A stretch of DNA of 64,000 nucleotides from Oceanospirillaceae bacterium. Lineage in GTDB: Bacteria; Pseudomonadota; Gammaproteobacteria; Pseudomonadales; Oceanobacteraceae. The translations under genes were made by a program, and so were the position numbers. A model generated the notes under the pieces. The model did no database searches. It was not told the DNA's origin and saw only the letters and a program-made list of their open reading frames with translations. Positions 9,242-17,591 of this stretch are shown here, piece after piece. The DNA lies in NCBI GenBank assembly GCA_002724925.1, contig PBQA01000013.1:310001-374000 (forward strand), written 5' to 3'. Positions within the stretch are counted from its first letter, which is position 1; every line of letters begins with the position of its first letter.

Positions 9242-9979
9242 TCAGCCTTTAATAGCGACGCCCACTGGTAATTGATCGAACCAACGCAGGAAGTCGGCAA
9301 CGTGAGGTGGCTTAAACAGCCGGCCGTGTTGAGGGGCCATGATCTTAATGTCGAGCGCACTGACTCTGCGAATCCAGTCGTGCTTGGCCGCGTCTGAGGG
9401 CATCCAACGCTGATGGAATTTCTTCATTTTCGGCCCATGCCGCTCCATGCTATCTACCCATAACGGGGCGCCCGGCTCTTCAAGTGCGGCGCCAACGTCG
9501 CCGCTCATGAGAATACCGGCCTTGGCATCCCAAACATGGAAATTGCCAGAAGAGTGCAGGTAGTGCGCAGGAATAAACTGCAGCTGGATACGTCCGAGCG
9601 TGATCGTCATACCTTCATCGGGGATTGCCTTATAGGTGATGTTATTCATGCCGAAGTGACGGATAAAGCTTTCCCACAGCCACGGAGAATAAAGATCAGC
9701 ATTTGGCAAAGCCTGATCCCAGAGACCCAGCGACGATATGATGTCAGGGTCCTGGTGGGATGCGAATAACTTAGTGATGCCCTCCGCCGGCACGTACTTA
9801 AGCACAGAAGTCAGCATTGGTGCGAACAACTCGATGCCACCGGGATCGAGAAGGATAGCTTCATCGCCGCTCTGAATCAGGTATTGATTGGTGTCGATAA
9901 TGCCGTCTGGCTTACCTGGGTCACGCGCAAACATGGTCCAGCGGTGGTCGCCATCTTCATACAAAACGGTGGCTAGCAT
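9242..9979 (-). CDS. ODP-type diiron metallo-beta-lactamase-fold protein (putative oxygen sensor)
   Basis: 245 residues with the MBL fold of flavodiiron proteins but no flavodoxin domain. Likely metal ligands are all present: His75-x-Asp77-x-Asp79 (SHQDPD), His139/His142 (AHYLHSSGNF), Asp161 (SGDVG) and His218 (APQHGR). NQYLIQSGDEAILLDPGG matches the ODP/flavodiiron N-terminus. In Treponema denticola a stand-alone ODP binds oxygen at a diiron site and modulates chemotaxis signalling. Here the start overlaps the end of an MCP-like gene by 7 nt, which supports a similar sensor/transducer pairing. A plain hydrolase role cannot be excluded. Confidence 0.8.
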   Translation of the reverse strand: MLATVLYEDGDHRWTMFARDPGKPDGIIDTNQYLIQSGDEAILLDPGGIELFAPMLTSVLKYVPAEGITKLFASHQDPDIISSLGLWDQALPNADLYSPWLWESFIRHFGMNNITYKAIPDEGMTITLGRIQLQFIPAHYLHSSGNFHVWDAKAGILMSGDVGAALEEPGAPLWVDSMERHGPKMKKFHQRWMPSDAAKHDWIRRVSALDIKIMAPQHGRLFKPPHVADFLRWFDQLPVGVAIKG

Positions 9980-10581
9980 GCGATTTTCCTTTCCCTGTGG
10001 TTCTGGCTGAGCAGACTGTTAGCGCGATTAAGATGAGCTGCAATCCGGTCTGCCGTTTTGCGGATGTTGTCGGCAATTACCTCCAGTTGTTCGCGGAAGT
10101 CGCCAGCGGTTGCGGCTTCAACGTGGCTGGAGGTTGCAATCAGGTTTGCAGTCCGGATGTGTTTGTAACTCTCATCAATTTGCCCAATCAGGTCTCTGAG
10201 GCCGATCTGTAGCTCGTGATTGAGCGCATTAAGCTGTTTGTCGCACTGGTTGATGTGGGGGCTGATCGAGGCCAGGTATTCCGGCTTCTGCGCTTCAACC
10301 CAACGAAACTGTGCCATCGCGTTATCTGAGTGCCACGCGGTGACCGCCTGCGTTGATAGTTTCTCAGCGTGATGATTGATCACTCGTGACTGTGAGATGA
10401 TGGCGCTGGCAAGTTCTTCAATGAAATCGGTAATCGCCCGGAAGCCAACTGTTTTACTACCCGCACGGACTGCAAGTGCCCTGGCATTTTTGGCTGTTAA
10501 GGCCAGGCCTCGGGCTTCAATCATTGCCTGGTGCAGCTCAGCGGATACGCTGGCTGCAATTATGAATACTGGCGCTGCCAC
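9973..10581 (-). CDS. Short MCP-like signalling protein (cytoplasmic, no sensor domain)
   Basis: 202 residues, GTG start at 10581 with GGAGAG 5 nt upstream. It has no transmembrane segment and no recognisable ligand-binding domain. Residues about 20-60 (ARGLALTAKNARALAVRAG, then VGFRAITDFIEELA) resemble the hairpin tip of methyl-accepting chemotaxis proteins, where the consensus runs ALNAAIEAARAG...GFAVVADEVRKLA. The rest is predicted helical coiled coil. It overlaps the ODP-type gene by 7 nt, so the two are translationally coupled. It may relay an oxygen signal from the ODP to CheA/CheW or another partner; this is inference. Confidence 0.65.
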   Translation of the reverse strand: MAAPVFIIAASVSAELHQAMIEARGLALTAKNARALAVRAGSKTVGFRAITDFIEELASAIISQSRVINHHAEKLSTQAVTAWHSDNAMAQFRWVEAQKPEYLASISPHINQCDKQLNALNHELQIGLRDLIGQIDESYKHIRTANLIATSSHVEAATAGDFREQLEVIADNIRKTADRIAAHLNRANSLLSQNHRERKIAC

Positions 10582-10633
10582 AACATCTCTCCATCAGGTG
10601 GGCGTTTCCACTAAGCTTAGAATAGATTCTGAA

Positions 10634-11758
10634 TTAGGGTAGTTCTGTGCCGGCAGCATTTGTTCTGAGCCAGCCACGGATTCGACGCAGTACGGTATTG
10701 CTGTCGGCAGAGGCGCTGCTCAGGTGAATTTGTTGGTAGCGGTCGCGATGACGACGTTTCATCGCGCCGATGCGTTGTTTGTCCTGCCAGGAAGAGGATC
10801 TCGCATCTGCTGTGAGAATATCGAGTACCGGAACTTCCAGAGTTTCCAGAACCTGAGACAAGCGCAGTGGGCTCAGTGGGTGTTCTCTGGGATCGACCAG
10901 TACCAATACCAGACCGTTCGAATTCTCGGTCTCCCGTTGACGTGTCTGAACGGCATTTGCTGCCCAGACCGCACTGTCGCCGTGGGCAATCAGTACATTG
11001 TTCAGCTGGCCCCGACTGGCCAGATACCCCAATCCAGAACGGATACGTTCAGCAATACCGTCGGTGTAGGCTTTGCGCTTCTGTTCAGGAGTGAGGCCGG
11101 TCTCCTCCTCGGAAACGCTGCTTTCAACAGGCTCATCGTTGCTGTTGTCGTCAGGCTCAGTGTTCTCATCTTCCGTGTTTTCGACTTGCTGCTGACCTGC
11201 CTCCTCATCGTCTTCTGCGGCGATATCCTCTGAGCTCTCTGTGTTGTCTTCAGAAGAGCCGGTGGTGGATTCTGTAGGTTTGCGAACCGGCAATCTCTCT
11301 ACCGGGGCGCTGGGCAGTTCAATGGCAAGTGTGGTCCAGCCGTAGTCAGTCAGCGCTTCTCGCAGAGGAGCGACCAGTTCAGGCCAGTGCCCATGTTGCT
11401 CTATATCATGAAGTATCAGTGCACCGCCCTGCGGTCGGCCGCTTTGTTCCCGCAGGAATAGCCCATAAAATGAATCGGGACCGGCGACGAGAGTGACGAC
11501 CTCATCAGAACGTTGAAAAAGTGCCAGATGCTCAATGATGCTCTGGTGTCTTTCTGAATCCGGGTACGGGACAGCCCGCATGGGGGCGACAGGTGCGGGT
11601 GAGTCTTCGGAATCCCCTGCCTCCCTGGTGCTTTTCTCTGTTGCGGCTTCTTCCGATGCGGTTTCTTGCAGAGCAGGCGCCTGGCTCTGCTCATCTTCGC
11701 TGAATGCCGGCAACGGGATGGCAAGCAGAATCATGATAGCGGCAAACATTGGTTTCAT
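10634..11758 (-). CDS. DUF3530 family exported alpha/beta-hydrolase-like protein
   Basis: 374 residues from the ATG at 11758, which gives a clean signal peptide (MKPMFAAIMILLAIPLPAFS). The mature part matches DUF3530 in layout: GALILHDIEQHGHWPELVAPLREAL and GWTTLAIELPSAP early, VLIAHGDSAVWAANAV as a weak nucleophile-elbow-like block, VLVDPREHP, and a C-terminal RIRGWLRTNA. A long acidic Ser/Thr/Glu/Asp-rich insertion (about residues 165-225) splits the domain. It lies divergent to rpe. Enzymatic activity is unproven for the family. Confidence 0.75.
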   Translation of the reverse strand: MKPMFAAIMILLAIPLPAFSEDEQSQAPALQETASEEAATEKSTREAGDSEDSPAPVAPMRAVPYPDSERHQSIIEHLALFQRSDEVVTLVAGPDSFYGLFLREQSGRPQGGALILHDIEQHGHWPELVAPLREALTDYGWTTLAIELPSAPVERLPVRKPTESTTGSSEDNTESSEDIAAEDDEEAGQQQVENTEDENTEPDDNSNDEPVESSVSEEETGLTPEQKRKAYTDGIAERIRSGLGYLASRGQLNNVLIAHGDSAVWAANAVQTRQRETENSNGLVLVLVDPREHPLSPLRLSQVLETLEVPVLDILTADARSSSWQDKQRIGAMKRRHRDRYQQIHLSSASADSNTVLRRIRGWLRTNAAGTELP

Positions 11759-11840
11759 AGCGTCAGAATAATCGCGAATCCGGGACTTTGGAGAACAGCA
11801 GCAAAAACCGTTCCCTATGCCCAATGCTAGAGGAGACAGA

Positions 11841-12590
11841 ATGGCACTGGAAATGGCACAGGAGAGTGAGAGCACGTACAATACGCCGAAATTCACTGCC
11901 CTGGAATCCAAGCCCATGAAGGAATGTCTGATTGCCCCGTCTATCCTGTCCGCCGACTTTGCCCGCTTAGGTGAAGAGGTCGATAACGTTCTGGCAGCCG
12001 GTGCCGATGTCGTTCACTTTGATGTGATGGATAACCACTATGTGCCGAACCTGACGATTGGCCCTATGGTGTGCAAGGCACTGCGTAATCACGGTGTCAC
12101 TGCACCGATTGATGTGCACCTGATGGTCAGCCCGGTTGATCAGATGATCGGCGATTTCGCCGAAGCCGGAGCAACCTACATTACCTTCCACCCGGAAGCG
12201 TCAGATCATATCGACCGCAGCCTGCAGTTGATTAAAGCCGCGGGCTGTAAAGCCGGTCTGGTGTTTAATCCGGCAACGCCGCTGCACTATATGGATTACG
12301 TTATGGACAAGCTTGACGTCGTTCTGTTGATGTCGGTTAACCCAGGGTTTGGTGGTCAGTCTTTTATTCCGGCGACGCTGGATAAGTTGCGTGAAGCACG
12401 TAAGAAGATTGACGAGTCAGGCTATGATATCCGTCTTGAGATCGATGGTGGTGTGAAGGTCGACAATATTGGTGAAATTTACGCTGCTGGGGCGGATATG
12501 TTCGTTGCTGGTTCTGCGATCTTTAATGCACCAGATTACAAAACCGTCATTGATGACATGCGCACTGAAATCGCCAAAGCGGGCAGCTGA
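11841..12590 (+). CDS. rpe: Ribulose-phosphate 3-epimerase
   Basis: TIM-barrel enzyme interconverting ribulose 5-phosphate and xylulose 5-phosphate. Motifs: [36 protein letters not shown] (metal-binding His and Asp), [18 protein letters not shown] and [11 protein letters not shown]. Two starts compete. ATG 11841 has a strong AGAGGAG 5 nt upstream and gives 249 residues with a 25-residue polar extension. ATG 11916 gives the usual 224 residues (MKECLIAPS) but has no good ribosome site. I use 11841 because of the Shine-Dalgarno; family length favours 11916. gph follows 3 nt downstream. Confidence 0.93.
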   Translation: MALEMAQESESTYNTPKFTALESKPMKECLIAPSILSADFARLGEEVDNVLAAGADVVHFDVMDNHYVPNLTIGPMVCKALRNHGVTAPIDVHLMVSPVDQMIGDFAEAGATYITFHPEASDHIDRSLQLIKAAGCKAGLVFNPATPLHYMDYVMDKLDVVLLMSVNPGFGGQSFIPATLDKLREARKKIDESGYDIRLEIDGGVKVDNIGEIYAAGADMFVAGSAIFNAPDYKTVIDDMRTEIAKAGS

Positions 12591-12593
12591 TCC

Positions 12594-13283
12594 ATGTTCA
12601 ATGCAGACGTCTGCACACTGACAGGCGATGGTCAGCCGCAGCTGGTACTGCTCGATCTGGATGGCACTCTGATCGACAGCGTGCCTGATCTGGCAGCAGC
12701 AACCGACAAGATGCTGGTGGCACTAGGTCGTAAAGCGGCAGGTCCACAACAGGTAGCGCATTGGGTAGGTAACGGTGCTGATATGTTGGTGCGTCGGGCG
12801 CTGGCAGAAGGAAACGAAGACGCGGCGTTAGCGCTCGATGCCGACGAGGTGGCGGTTGCGCGAAAGCATTTCGATGACGCGTATCTTGCCTGTCTTCATA
12901 ACGCGACCGGCGCGTTTGATGGCGTCGATGAGTTTCTGCAAACCATTGAGGCTAAGAAAGTCCTGGTCACCAACAAGCCTCGTCTTTTTACCGAGCCGTT
13001 AATTCGATCTCTAGGTTGGCAGGCGTATTTTCAGTTCCTTCTCTGTGGCGATGACCTCGCTGAAAAAAAGCCATCGCCCGTTCCGGTTTTGCATGCCTGT
13101 AAAGAAACAGGGATAAAGCCTTCTCAAACCATCATGATTGGTGACTCCCGCCATGATATTGCCGCGGCAAAAGCGGCAGGGGTTGCGACGGTCGCAGTGA
13201 CCTACGGATACAATCATGGCGACGATATCCGCAATAGCGCTCCGGATCTGGTGGTCGACTCATTGAGCGAATTACTTGTTTAG
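12594..13283 (+). CDS. gph: Phosphoglycolate phosphatase (HAD superfamily)
   Basis: 229 residues. Motif I is LLDLDGTLIDSVPDL, motif II VTNKPR, motif III AEKKPSPVP and motif IV IMIGDSRHDIAAAKAAG. Gph removes 2-phosphoglycolate formed during repair of oxidatively damaged DNA. The rpe-gph pairing with a 3-nt gap is conserved in gammaproteobacteria and supports this specificity over other HAD phosphatases. Confidence 0.92.
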   Translation: MFNADVCTLTGDGQPQLVLLDLDGTLIDSVPDLAAATDKMLVALGRKAAGPQQVAHWVGNGADMLVRRALAEGNEDAALALDADEVAVARKHFDDAYLACLHNATGAFDGVDEFLQTIEAKKVLVTNKPRLFTEPLIRSLGWQAYFQFLLCGDDLAEKKPSPVPVLHACKETGIKPSQTIMIGDSRHDIAAAKAAGVATVAVTYGYNHGDDIRNSAPDLVVDSLSELLV

Positions 13284-13290
13284 GTAAATC

Positions 13291-14880
13291 ATGACCGAAT
13301 CTCTTCAATTTCTTTCAGATTCACCGTTACTCGCTGCATTAATAGCGGCTTTTGTTCCAGCCACATTTGCGTTGGGCTGGTTGTTGCGCGAGCGCAAAGC
13401 AGCGTCTGACAAAGAAACATCAGCGCTACAGATTCAGCAACTTACGGCGGACGCAGAGCGCCTGCGCGAAGAAAAGTCCTTGCTGGCAGATCAGCTCTCT
13501 GCAGAACGATCGATTCGCCAGGAAGCAGAAGCCCGTGCCAGTGATTCCGGACTGGCGCTGGCCAGAGAACAGGAAAAACTGTCTGCGTTATCGCGTCAGG
13601 AGCAGTTACTGGAGAAACGGCTGACCGAATCGGATTCAAGATCAGCGCAGTTACAGACCCAGCTGAGTGATGTGCAGTCGCGGCTGGCGACCGAGCAGGA
13701 AGCCCGGCAGCAGGAGCAGCGCAGTGCCGATGAGAAGCTTGCGGTCATAAATGAATCGCGTGAGCAGCTCCTGAAAGAGTTTGAAAACCTGTCACAGAAA
13801 ATCTTTGAGCAGAAAACCAAGCAGTTCAGCGAACAGAGTCAACAGGGCATTAACGCATTGCTGAATCCTTTTCGGGAACAGCTCGATGGCCTGAAAAAGA
13901 AAGTCGAAGATGTGTACGTCTCAGATGCCAAGGATCGAGCGTCATTGCAGGCTCAGATTGGTGAGTTGCATAAACTGAATCAGCAGATGAGTGCCGAAGC
14001 CCATGCACTGACGACCGCCTTACGTGGTGAAAAGAAAAAACAGGGCAACTGGGGCGAGCTTGTTCTTGAAACAGTCCTCGAAAAATCAGGTCTGCGGGAG
14101 GGCGAAGAATTTGTCCGCGAGCAGTCGCTGAATAACGACGAAGGCAAACGCTACCGCCCGGATGTGATCATCAACCTGCCGGACGATAAGCATATTATTG
14201 TCGATTCTAAAGTCTCACTGAACGCCTACACCGATATGGTCAACGCCGAAGATGACGGTGAGCGTCAGCAGTATCTGCGCCAGCACGTTGAAGCCATCCG
14301 CCAGCATATCCGCTCTTTGAGTGATAAAGCGTATCAACAGCTCGAAGGGCTGAATTCGCCGGATTTTGTATTTCTGTTTATGCCGGTAGAGCCCGCCTTC
14401 ATGGCGGCATTCGAGCAGGATGACAGCCTGTTTAACGAAGCTTTTGATAAGCGCATTGTCGTCGTTACGCCCACCACACTGTTGGCTACTCTGCGCACGG
14501 TGGCAAGTATCTGGGCGATTGAACGTCGTAATAAAAGCACTGAAAAACTCGCCGACCAGGCCGGGAAAATTTACGACAAACTGGTGATCGTCGCTGAGCG
14601 TATGGAAACCATGGGTAAACAGCTGAACACCGTTCAGGGCACCTACGACGATACCTGGAAAGCGCTGAAAAGCGGTCGTGGCAACCTGATCAATCAGGCT
14701 GATCAGTTCCGCAAGCTGGGCGTACGGGCAAAAAAAGAAATGGCCAAATCGCTGGTGGAAGAAGCCAACGCTGAGCATGAGCTTTATGAGTCCGGTGTGG
14801 CGCGTGAAGAAAAGAACACGCAGGACGAAATGTTTGCTCTTGAGTCTTCGTCTCCTGACCCGGAAGTGACAGAAAAATGA
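13291..14880 (+). CDS. rmuC: DNA recombination protein RmuC
   Basis: 529 residues. One N-terminal membrane segment (about 13-30), a long coiled coil (about 35-190, Gln/Glu/Arg-rich), then the RmuC nuclease-like domain (about 215-470) with GNWGELVLETVLEKSGLREG, YRPDVIINLPDDKHIIVDSKVSLNAY and VVTPTTLLATLRTVASIW. Family members limit recombination at inverted repeats. It begins 7 nt after gph and overlaps cmoA by 4 nt, so these genes probably form one transcript. Confidence 0.93.
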   Translation: MTESLQFLSDSPLLAALIAAFVPATFALGWLLRERKAASDKETSALQIQQLTADAERLREEKSLLADQLSAERSIRQEAEARASDSGLALAREQEKLSALSRQEQLLEKRLTESDSRSAQLQTQLSDVQSRLATEQEARQQEQRSADEKLAVINESREQLLKEFENLSQKIFEQKTKQFSEQSQQGINALLNPFREQLDGLKKKVEDVYVSDAKDRASLQAQIGELHKLNQQMSAEAHALTTALRGEKKKQGNWGELVLETVLEKSGLREGEEFVREQSLNNDEGKRYRPDVIINLPDDKHIIVDSKVSLNAYTDMVNAEDDGERQQYLRQHVEAIRQHIRSLSDKAYQQLEGLNSPDFVFLFMPVEPAFMAAFEQDDSLFNEAFDKRIVVVTPTTLLATLRTVASIWAIERRNKSTEKLADQAGKIYDKLVIVAERMETMGKQLNTVQGTYDDTWKALKSGRGNLINQADQFRKLGVRAKKEMAKSLVEEANAEHELYESGVAREEKNTQDEMFALESSSPDPEVTEK

Positions 14881-15602
14881 GCGATCAGGATAATATTTAC
14901 AACACGCCTCAGACTGCCGTCGCTGATTTTGAATTTAATACCGCGGTCGCCCGTGTGTTCCCCGACATGATTAAACGCTCGGTGCCGGGGTACGCTGAGA
15001 CGGTGGCGATGTCGGGCATTATTGCAGCGCGTTATGCACAGCCAGGCACCCACCTTTACGATCTGGGCTGCTCTCTCGGTGCCGTGACGCTGGCCATGCG
15101 TCATGCATTAAAAACTTCCGACTGTAAAATCATCGGTATTGATAACTCCGAGTCAATGCTGGAGCGCGCCGGGCATTATCTTGCGCTGGATGATGATGGC
15201 CCCGAGGTTGATTTGGTGTGTGCCGATATTTGTGAATGCCCGATAGAAAATGCCTCAGTCACCGCGCTCAATTTTGTTCTGCAATTTATAGAACCTCAAA
15301 AACGCCTTGCGTTATTAACCCGTATTGCCGAGGCAACCTGTGAAGGCGGGGCATTAATTCTGTCTGAAAAAATCGCCTTTGATGATCAGGAACAGGCTCT
15401 GCAAACAGAGCTGCATCACGATTTTAAACGGGCAAATGGGTACTCCGATCTGGAGATTTCACAGAAGCGCAGTGCCATTGAAAACGTATTGATACCCGAA
15501 ACAGAAAGTGCCCACCGAGAGCGCCTGATGCAGGCGGGATTCTCACAGGTGATCCGTTGGTACCAGTGCTTTAACTTCGTTTCATACTTAGCCATAAAAT
15601 AA
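14877..15602 (+). CDS. cmoA: Carboxy-S-adenosyl-L-methionine synthase CmoA
   Basis: 241 residues. The SAM-binding motif is LYDLGCSLGAVTLAMRHAL, with IIGIDNSESMLERA and a FVLQFIEPQKRLALL block typical of CmoA. It makes carboxy-SAM from SAM and prephenate for wobble-uridine modification of tRNA. The start overlaps the rmuC stop (ATGA), and its stop overlaps the start of its partner cmoB by 1 nt, the usual pair. Confidence 0.95.
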   Translation: MSDQDNIYNTPQTAVADFEFNTAVARVFPDMIKRSVPGYAETVAMSGIIAARYAQPGTHLYDLGCSLGAVTLAMRHALKTSDCKIIGIDNSESMLERAGHYLALDDDGPEVDLVCADICECPIENASVTALNFVLQFIEPQKRLALLTRIAEATCEGGALILSEKIAFDDQEQALQTELHHDFKRANGYSDLEISQKRSAIENVLIPETESAHRERLMQAGFSQVIRWYQCFNFVSYLAIK

Positions 15603-16612
15603 TGACGTATTCCGATGACTCCCTGTTGCCATGGTTTGATCATGTTCATGCGTTTCTGCGTGAGGGTAAATTTGCCCCTTGGGGAAATGTACTGCGTGAT
15701 CAGCTGCAATTGTTTTTGCATGACAAAGAGCATGGTGATCAGGCTCGCTGGCTCGAAGCACTGGATTCTCTCCCCGCGATCACTCCGGATCAATGTGATC
15801 TGACAGCGCATGATCTTCGCCTGACTAAAGCACATATCTCTGATGAAGATAGCGCAGCCGTGGAGGCCGGTCTGCGTGGTTTAATGCCGTGGCGTAAAGG
15901 TCCGTTCCAGTTTTTTAATACGCACATTGATACTGAGTGGCGTTCTGACTGGAAGTGGGATCGTGTCGCGCCACATCTTGCGCCGTTAAGAGGTCGCACG
16001 GTTCTGGATGTTGGTTGCGGCTCTGGTTACCACATGTGGCGCATGTTGGGTGAGGGGGCTGGCCAGGTGATCGGTGTTGATCCGTCACGATTGTTTCTTA
16101 TGCAGTTTCAGGCCTACAAACGATACGCTGAAAGGGCACAGGGAAGGTTAAATATCGACCTTTTGCCGCTGCGTATGGAAGACGTACCGCCACGATTACG
16201 TGCTTTCGATACCACGTTTTCAATGGGCGTTCTGTACCACCGTAAGTCACCGATTGATCATCTTCAGGAGTTGCGTGACACGCTGCGCCCGGGTGGCCAG
16301 TTGGTGCTCGAGACTCTCGTGATTGAAGGCGGGCTGGGCGAGGTGCTGATGCCAGAAGACCGCTACGCCATGATGCGCAACGTTTGGTTTTTACCTTCTG
16401 TTGAGACCTTATTGCTGTGGTGTCGCCGCGCGGGCTTACGCAATGCCCGGGTCGTCGATCTGAATCAGACGTCGCTGGATGAGCAGCGCAGTACTGATTG
16501 GATGCGGTTTAATTCGTTGCCGGATTTTCTTGATCCTGAAGACTCTTCAAAAACAGCGGAAGGCTACCCAGCGCCATTAAGAGCGGTGATTCTGGCCGAG
16601 ACTCCAGCTTAA
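15602..16612 (+). CDS. cmoB: tRNA U34 carboxymethyltransferase CmoB
   Basis: 336 residues. Rossmann SAM-binding core at about residues 125-200 (GRTVLDVGCGSGYHMWRMLGEG, VIGVDPSRLFLMQF), then FSMGVLYHRKSPIDHL and LRPGGQLVLETLVIEG, all CmoB hallmarks. It transfers the carboxymethyl group of carboxy-SAM to 5-hydroxyuridine 34, giving cmo5U. Its start overlaps the cmoA stop (TAATG). No clear terminator follows; the next gene converges 43 nt away. Confidence 0.95.
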   Translation: MTYSDDSLLPWFDHVHAFLREGKFAPWGNVLRDQLQLFLHDKEHGDQARWLEALDSLPAITPDQCDLTAHDLRLTKAHISDEDSAAVEAGLRGLMPWRKGPFQFFNTHIDTEWRSDWKWDRVAPHLAPLRGRTVLDVGCGSGYHMWRMLGEGAGQVIGVDPSRLFLMQFQAYKRYAERAQGRLNIDLLPLRMEDVPPRLRAFDTTFSMGVLYHRKSPIDHLQELRDTLRPGGQLVLETLVIEGGLGEVLMPEDRYAMMRNVWFLPSVETLLLWCRRAGLRNARVVDLNQTSLDEQRSTDWMRFNSLPDFLDPEDSSKTAEGYPAPLRAVILAETPA

Positions 16613-16655
16613 ACACTGTTTTTAACATCGGGCTTAATCGTTGTGTTTCTTGCAT

Positions 16656-17144
16656 CTACTTACCTGATGCAGGCAGTAACAGGCGCTCATCAATCGGAAT
16701 AAAACGATCCGCGGCGTCGATTAAAGAACGCGCCGTGAGTGCCTCTACGCCGACAACCCAGCATTGCGCGCCATCCTTTCGAGCGCGCTCCAGAGCCAGA
16801 TCAAAATCACCGTCGCCTGAAAGCAATACGATAATGTCTGAGGCAGGCGCTGCATCCACCAGATCAATCGTAATACCGACATCCCAATCGCCTTTTGCTG
16901 AACCATCACGACGTTGAATATAAGGTTTAAGTCGTACATGGAAACCGAGTTCCTTGAGAATACGCTGAAAATTCATCTGCCCGGCATCACCGCGATCAAT
17001 AGCGTAAGCGACGGCGGTATGAACTTCGCGCCCCTGTGAGAATTCGTTCCACAAGGCCCGGTAATTAAAGTGACGCCCGAATTCCTGTCGGCAGGTGTAG
17101 TAAATATTCTGCACATCGGCGAACAGGGAAATGGTCTGCGTCAT
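16656..17144 (-). CDS. NYN domain (LabA/DUF88-type) putative ribonuclease
   Basis: 162 residues forming a single PIN-like NYN domain. Acidic active-site positions are visible: Asp10 in SLFADVQNIYY, Asp in GDWDVGITIDLVD, and the pair in LLSGDGDFDLALERARKDGAQCWVVG. Such proteins are metal-dependent RNases of mostly unknown target. It is a single gene convergent with cmoB. The 69-nt gap to the DUF2061 gene, transcribed in the same direction downstream of the Fur site, could allow co-transcription. Confidence 0.85.
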   Translation of the reverse strand: MTQTISLFADVQNIYYTCRQEFGRHFNYRALWNEFSQGREVHTAVAYAIDRGDAGQMNFQRILKELGFHVRLKPYIQRRDGSAKGDWDVGITIDLVDAAPASDIIVLLSGDGDFDLALERARKDGAQCWVVGVEALTARSLIDAADRFIPIDERLLLPASGK

Positions 17145-17213
17145 AACTCTCTACTTACTGTCGGTGGATATTGCGATCATACAGGGTATCAGGCTTTGCT
17201 GAGCATCGCTGTA

Positions 17214-17411
17214 TCACGCACATGCCAACGGCGTATTCATCTCTGTGTTTCGGCGCGCCCAAATCTTCTCGTGAAAGTAATATCCTACTGTGTTGATGGC
17301 TGGCTCCACGATGGCGATTGCTCCACCGACAATAAAGCTACCACTCAGGGCGTAAGCCACAGAAAAGGCAATGGCGAAGTGCATAACTGCAAAGCTGATG
17401 GTCTTGGTCAT
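17214..17411 (-). CDS. DUF2061 small membrane protein
   Basis: 65 residues with the full DUF2061 pattern: KTISFAVMHFAIAFSVAYAL, GSFIVGGAIAIVEPAINTV and YYFHEKIWAR. Two membrane segments with a GG-rich turn are expected, and the C-terminal HEK-W motif is typical. The function of the family is unknown. A palindromic Fur-type site lies 48 nt upstream of the start. Confidence 0.85.
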   Translation of the reverse strand: MTKTISFAVMHFAIAFSVAYALSGSFIVGGAIAIVEPAINTVGYYFHEKIWARRNTEMNTPLACA

Positions 17412-17458
17412 GAGTCTGATCTCGCTGTGAGTTACATCAATGGCTTCAGAATATCACC

Positions 17459-17473
17459 TGAGAATCATTCTCA
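17459..17473. promoter_or_regulatory. Fur-box palindrome
   Basis: TGAGAATCATTCTCA is a perfect 7-1-7 inverted repeat and differs from the idealised Fur 7-1-7 (TGATAATnATTATCA) at only two symmetric positions. It lies between the divergent DUF2061 gene (start 48 nt away) and the RHH-pspA operon (start 119 nt away). It is closer to the DUF2061 promoter region, so that gene is the likelier target. Confidence 0.7.
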
Positions 17474-17523
17474 TATTTGGTTTTATCGATCATACGAATA
17501 GCCGTTCGCTATGACGAAAGTGC

Positions 17524-17551
17524 TTGACCAGTACAGCTAAGGGTGTATACA
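17524..17551 (+). promoter_or_regulatory. Sigma-70 promoter for the RHH-PspA-flotillin operon
   Basis: -35 TTGACC (17524-17529), 16-nt spacer, -10 TATACA (17546-17551). It is 40 nt upstream of the GTG start of the first operon gene. Confidence 0.55.
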
Positions 17552-17591
17552 TTTGTATGCAAATAAGGAACATCAACTCAAGGACGATAGG

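Noticed and set aside
14215-14778. 187-codon minus-strand open frame
   Set aside because: Antisense to the conserved domain of rmuC.
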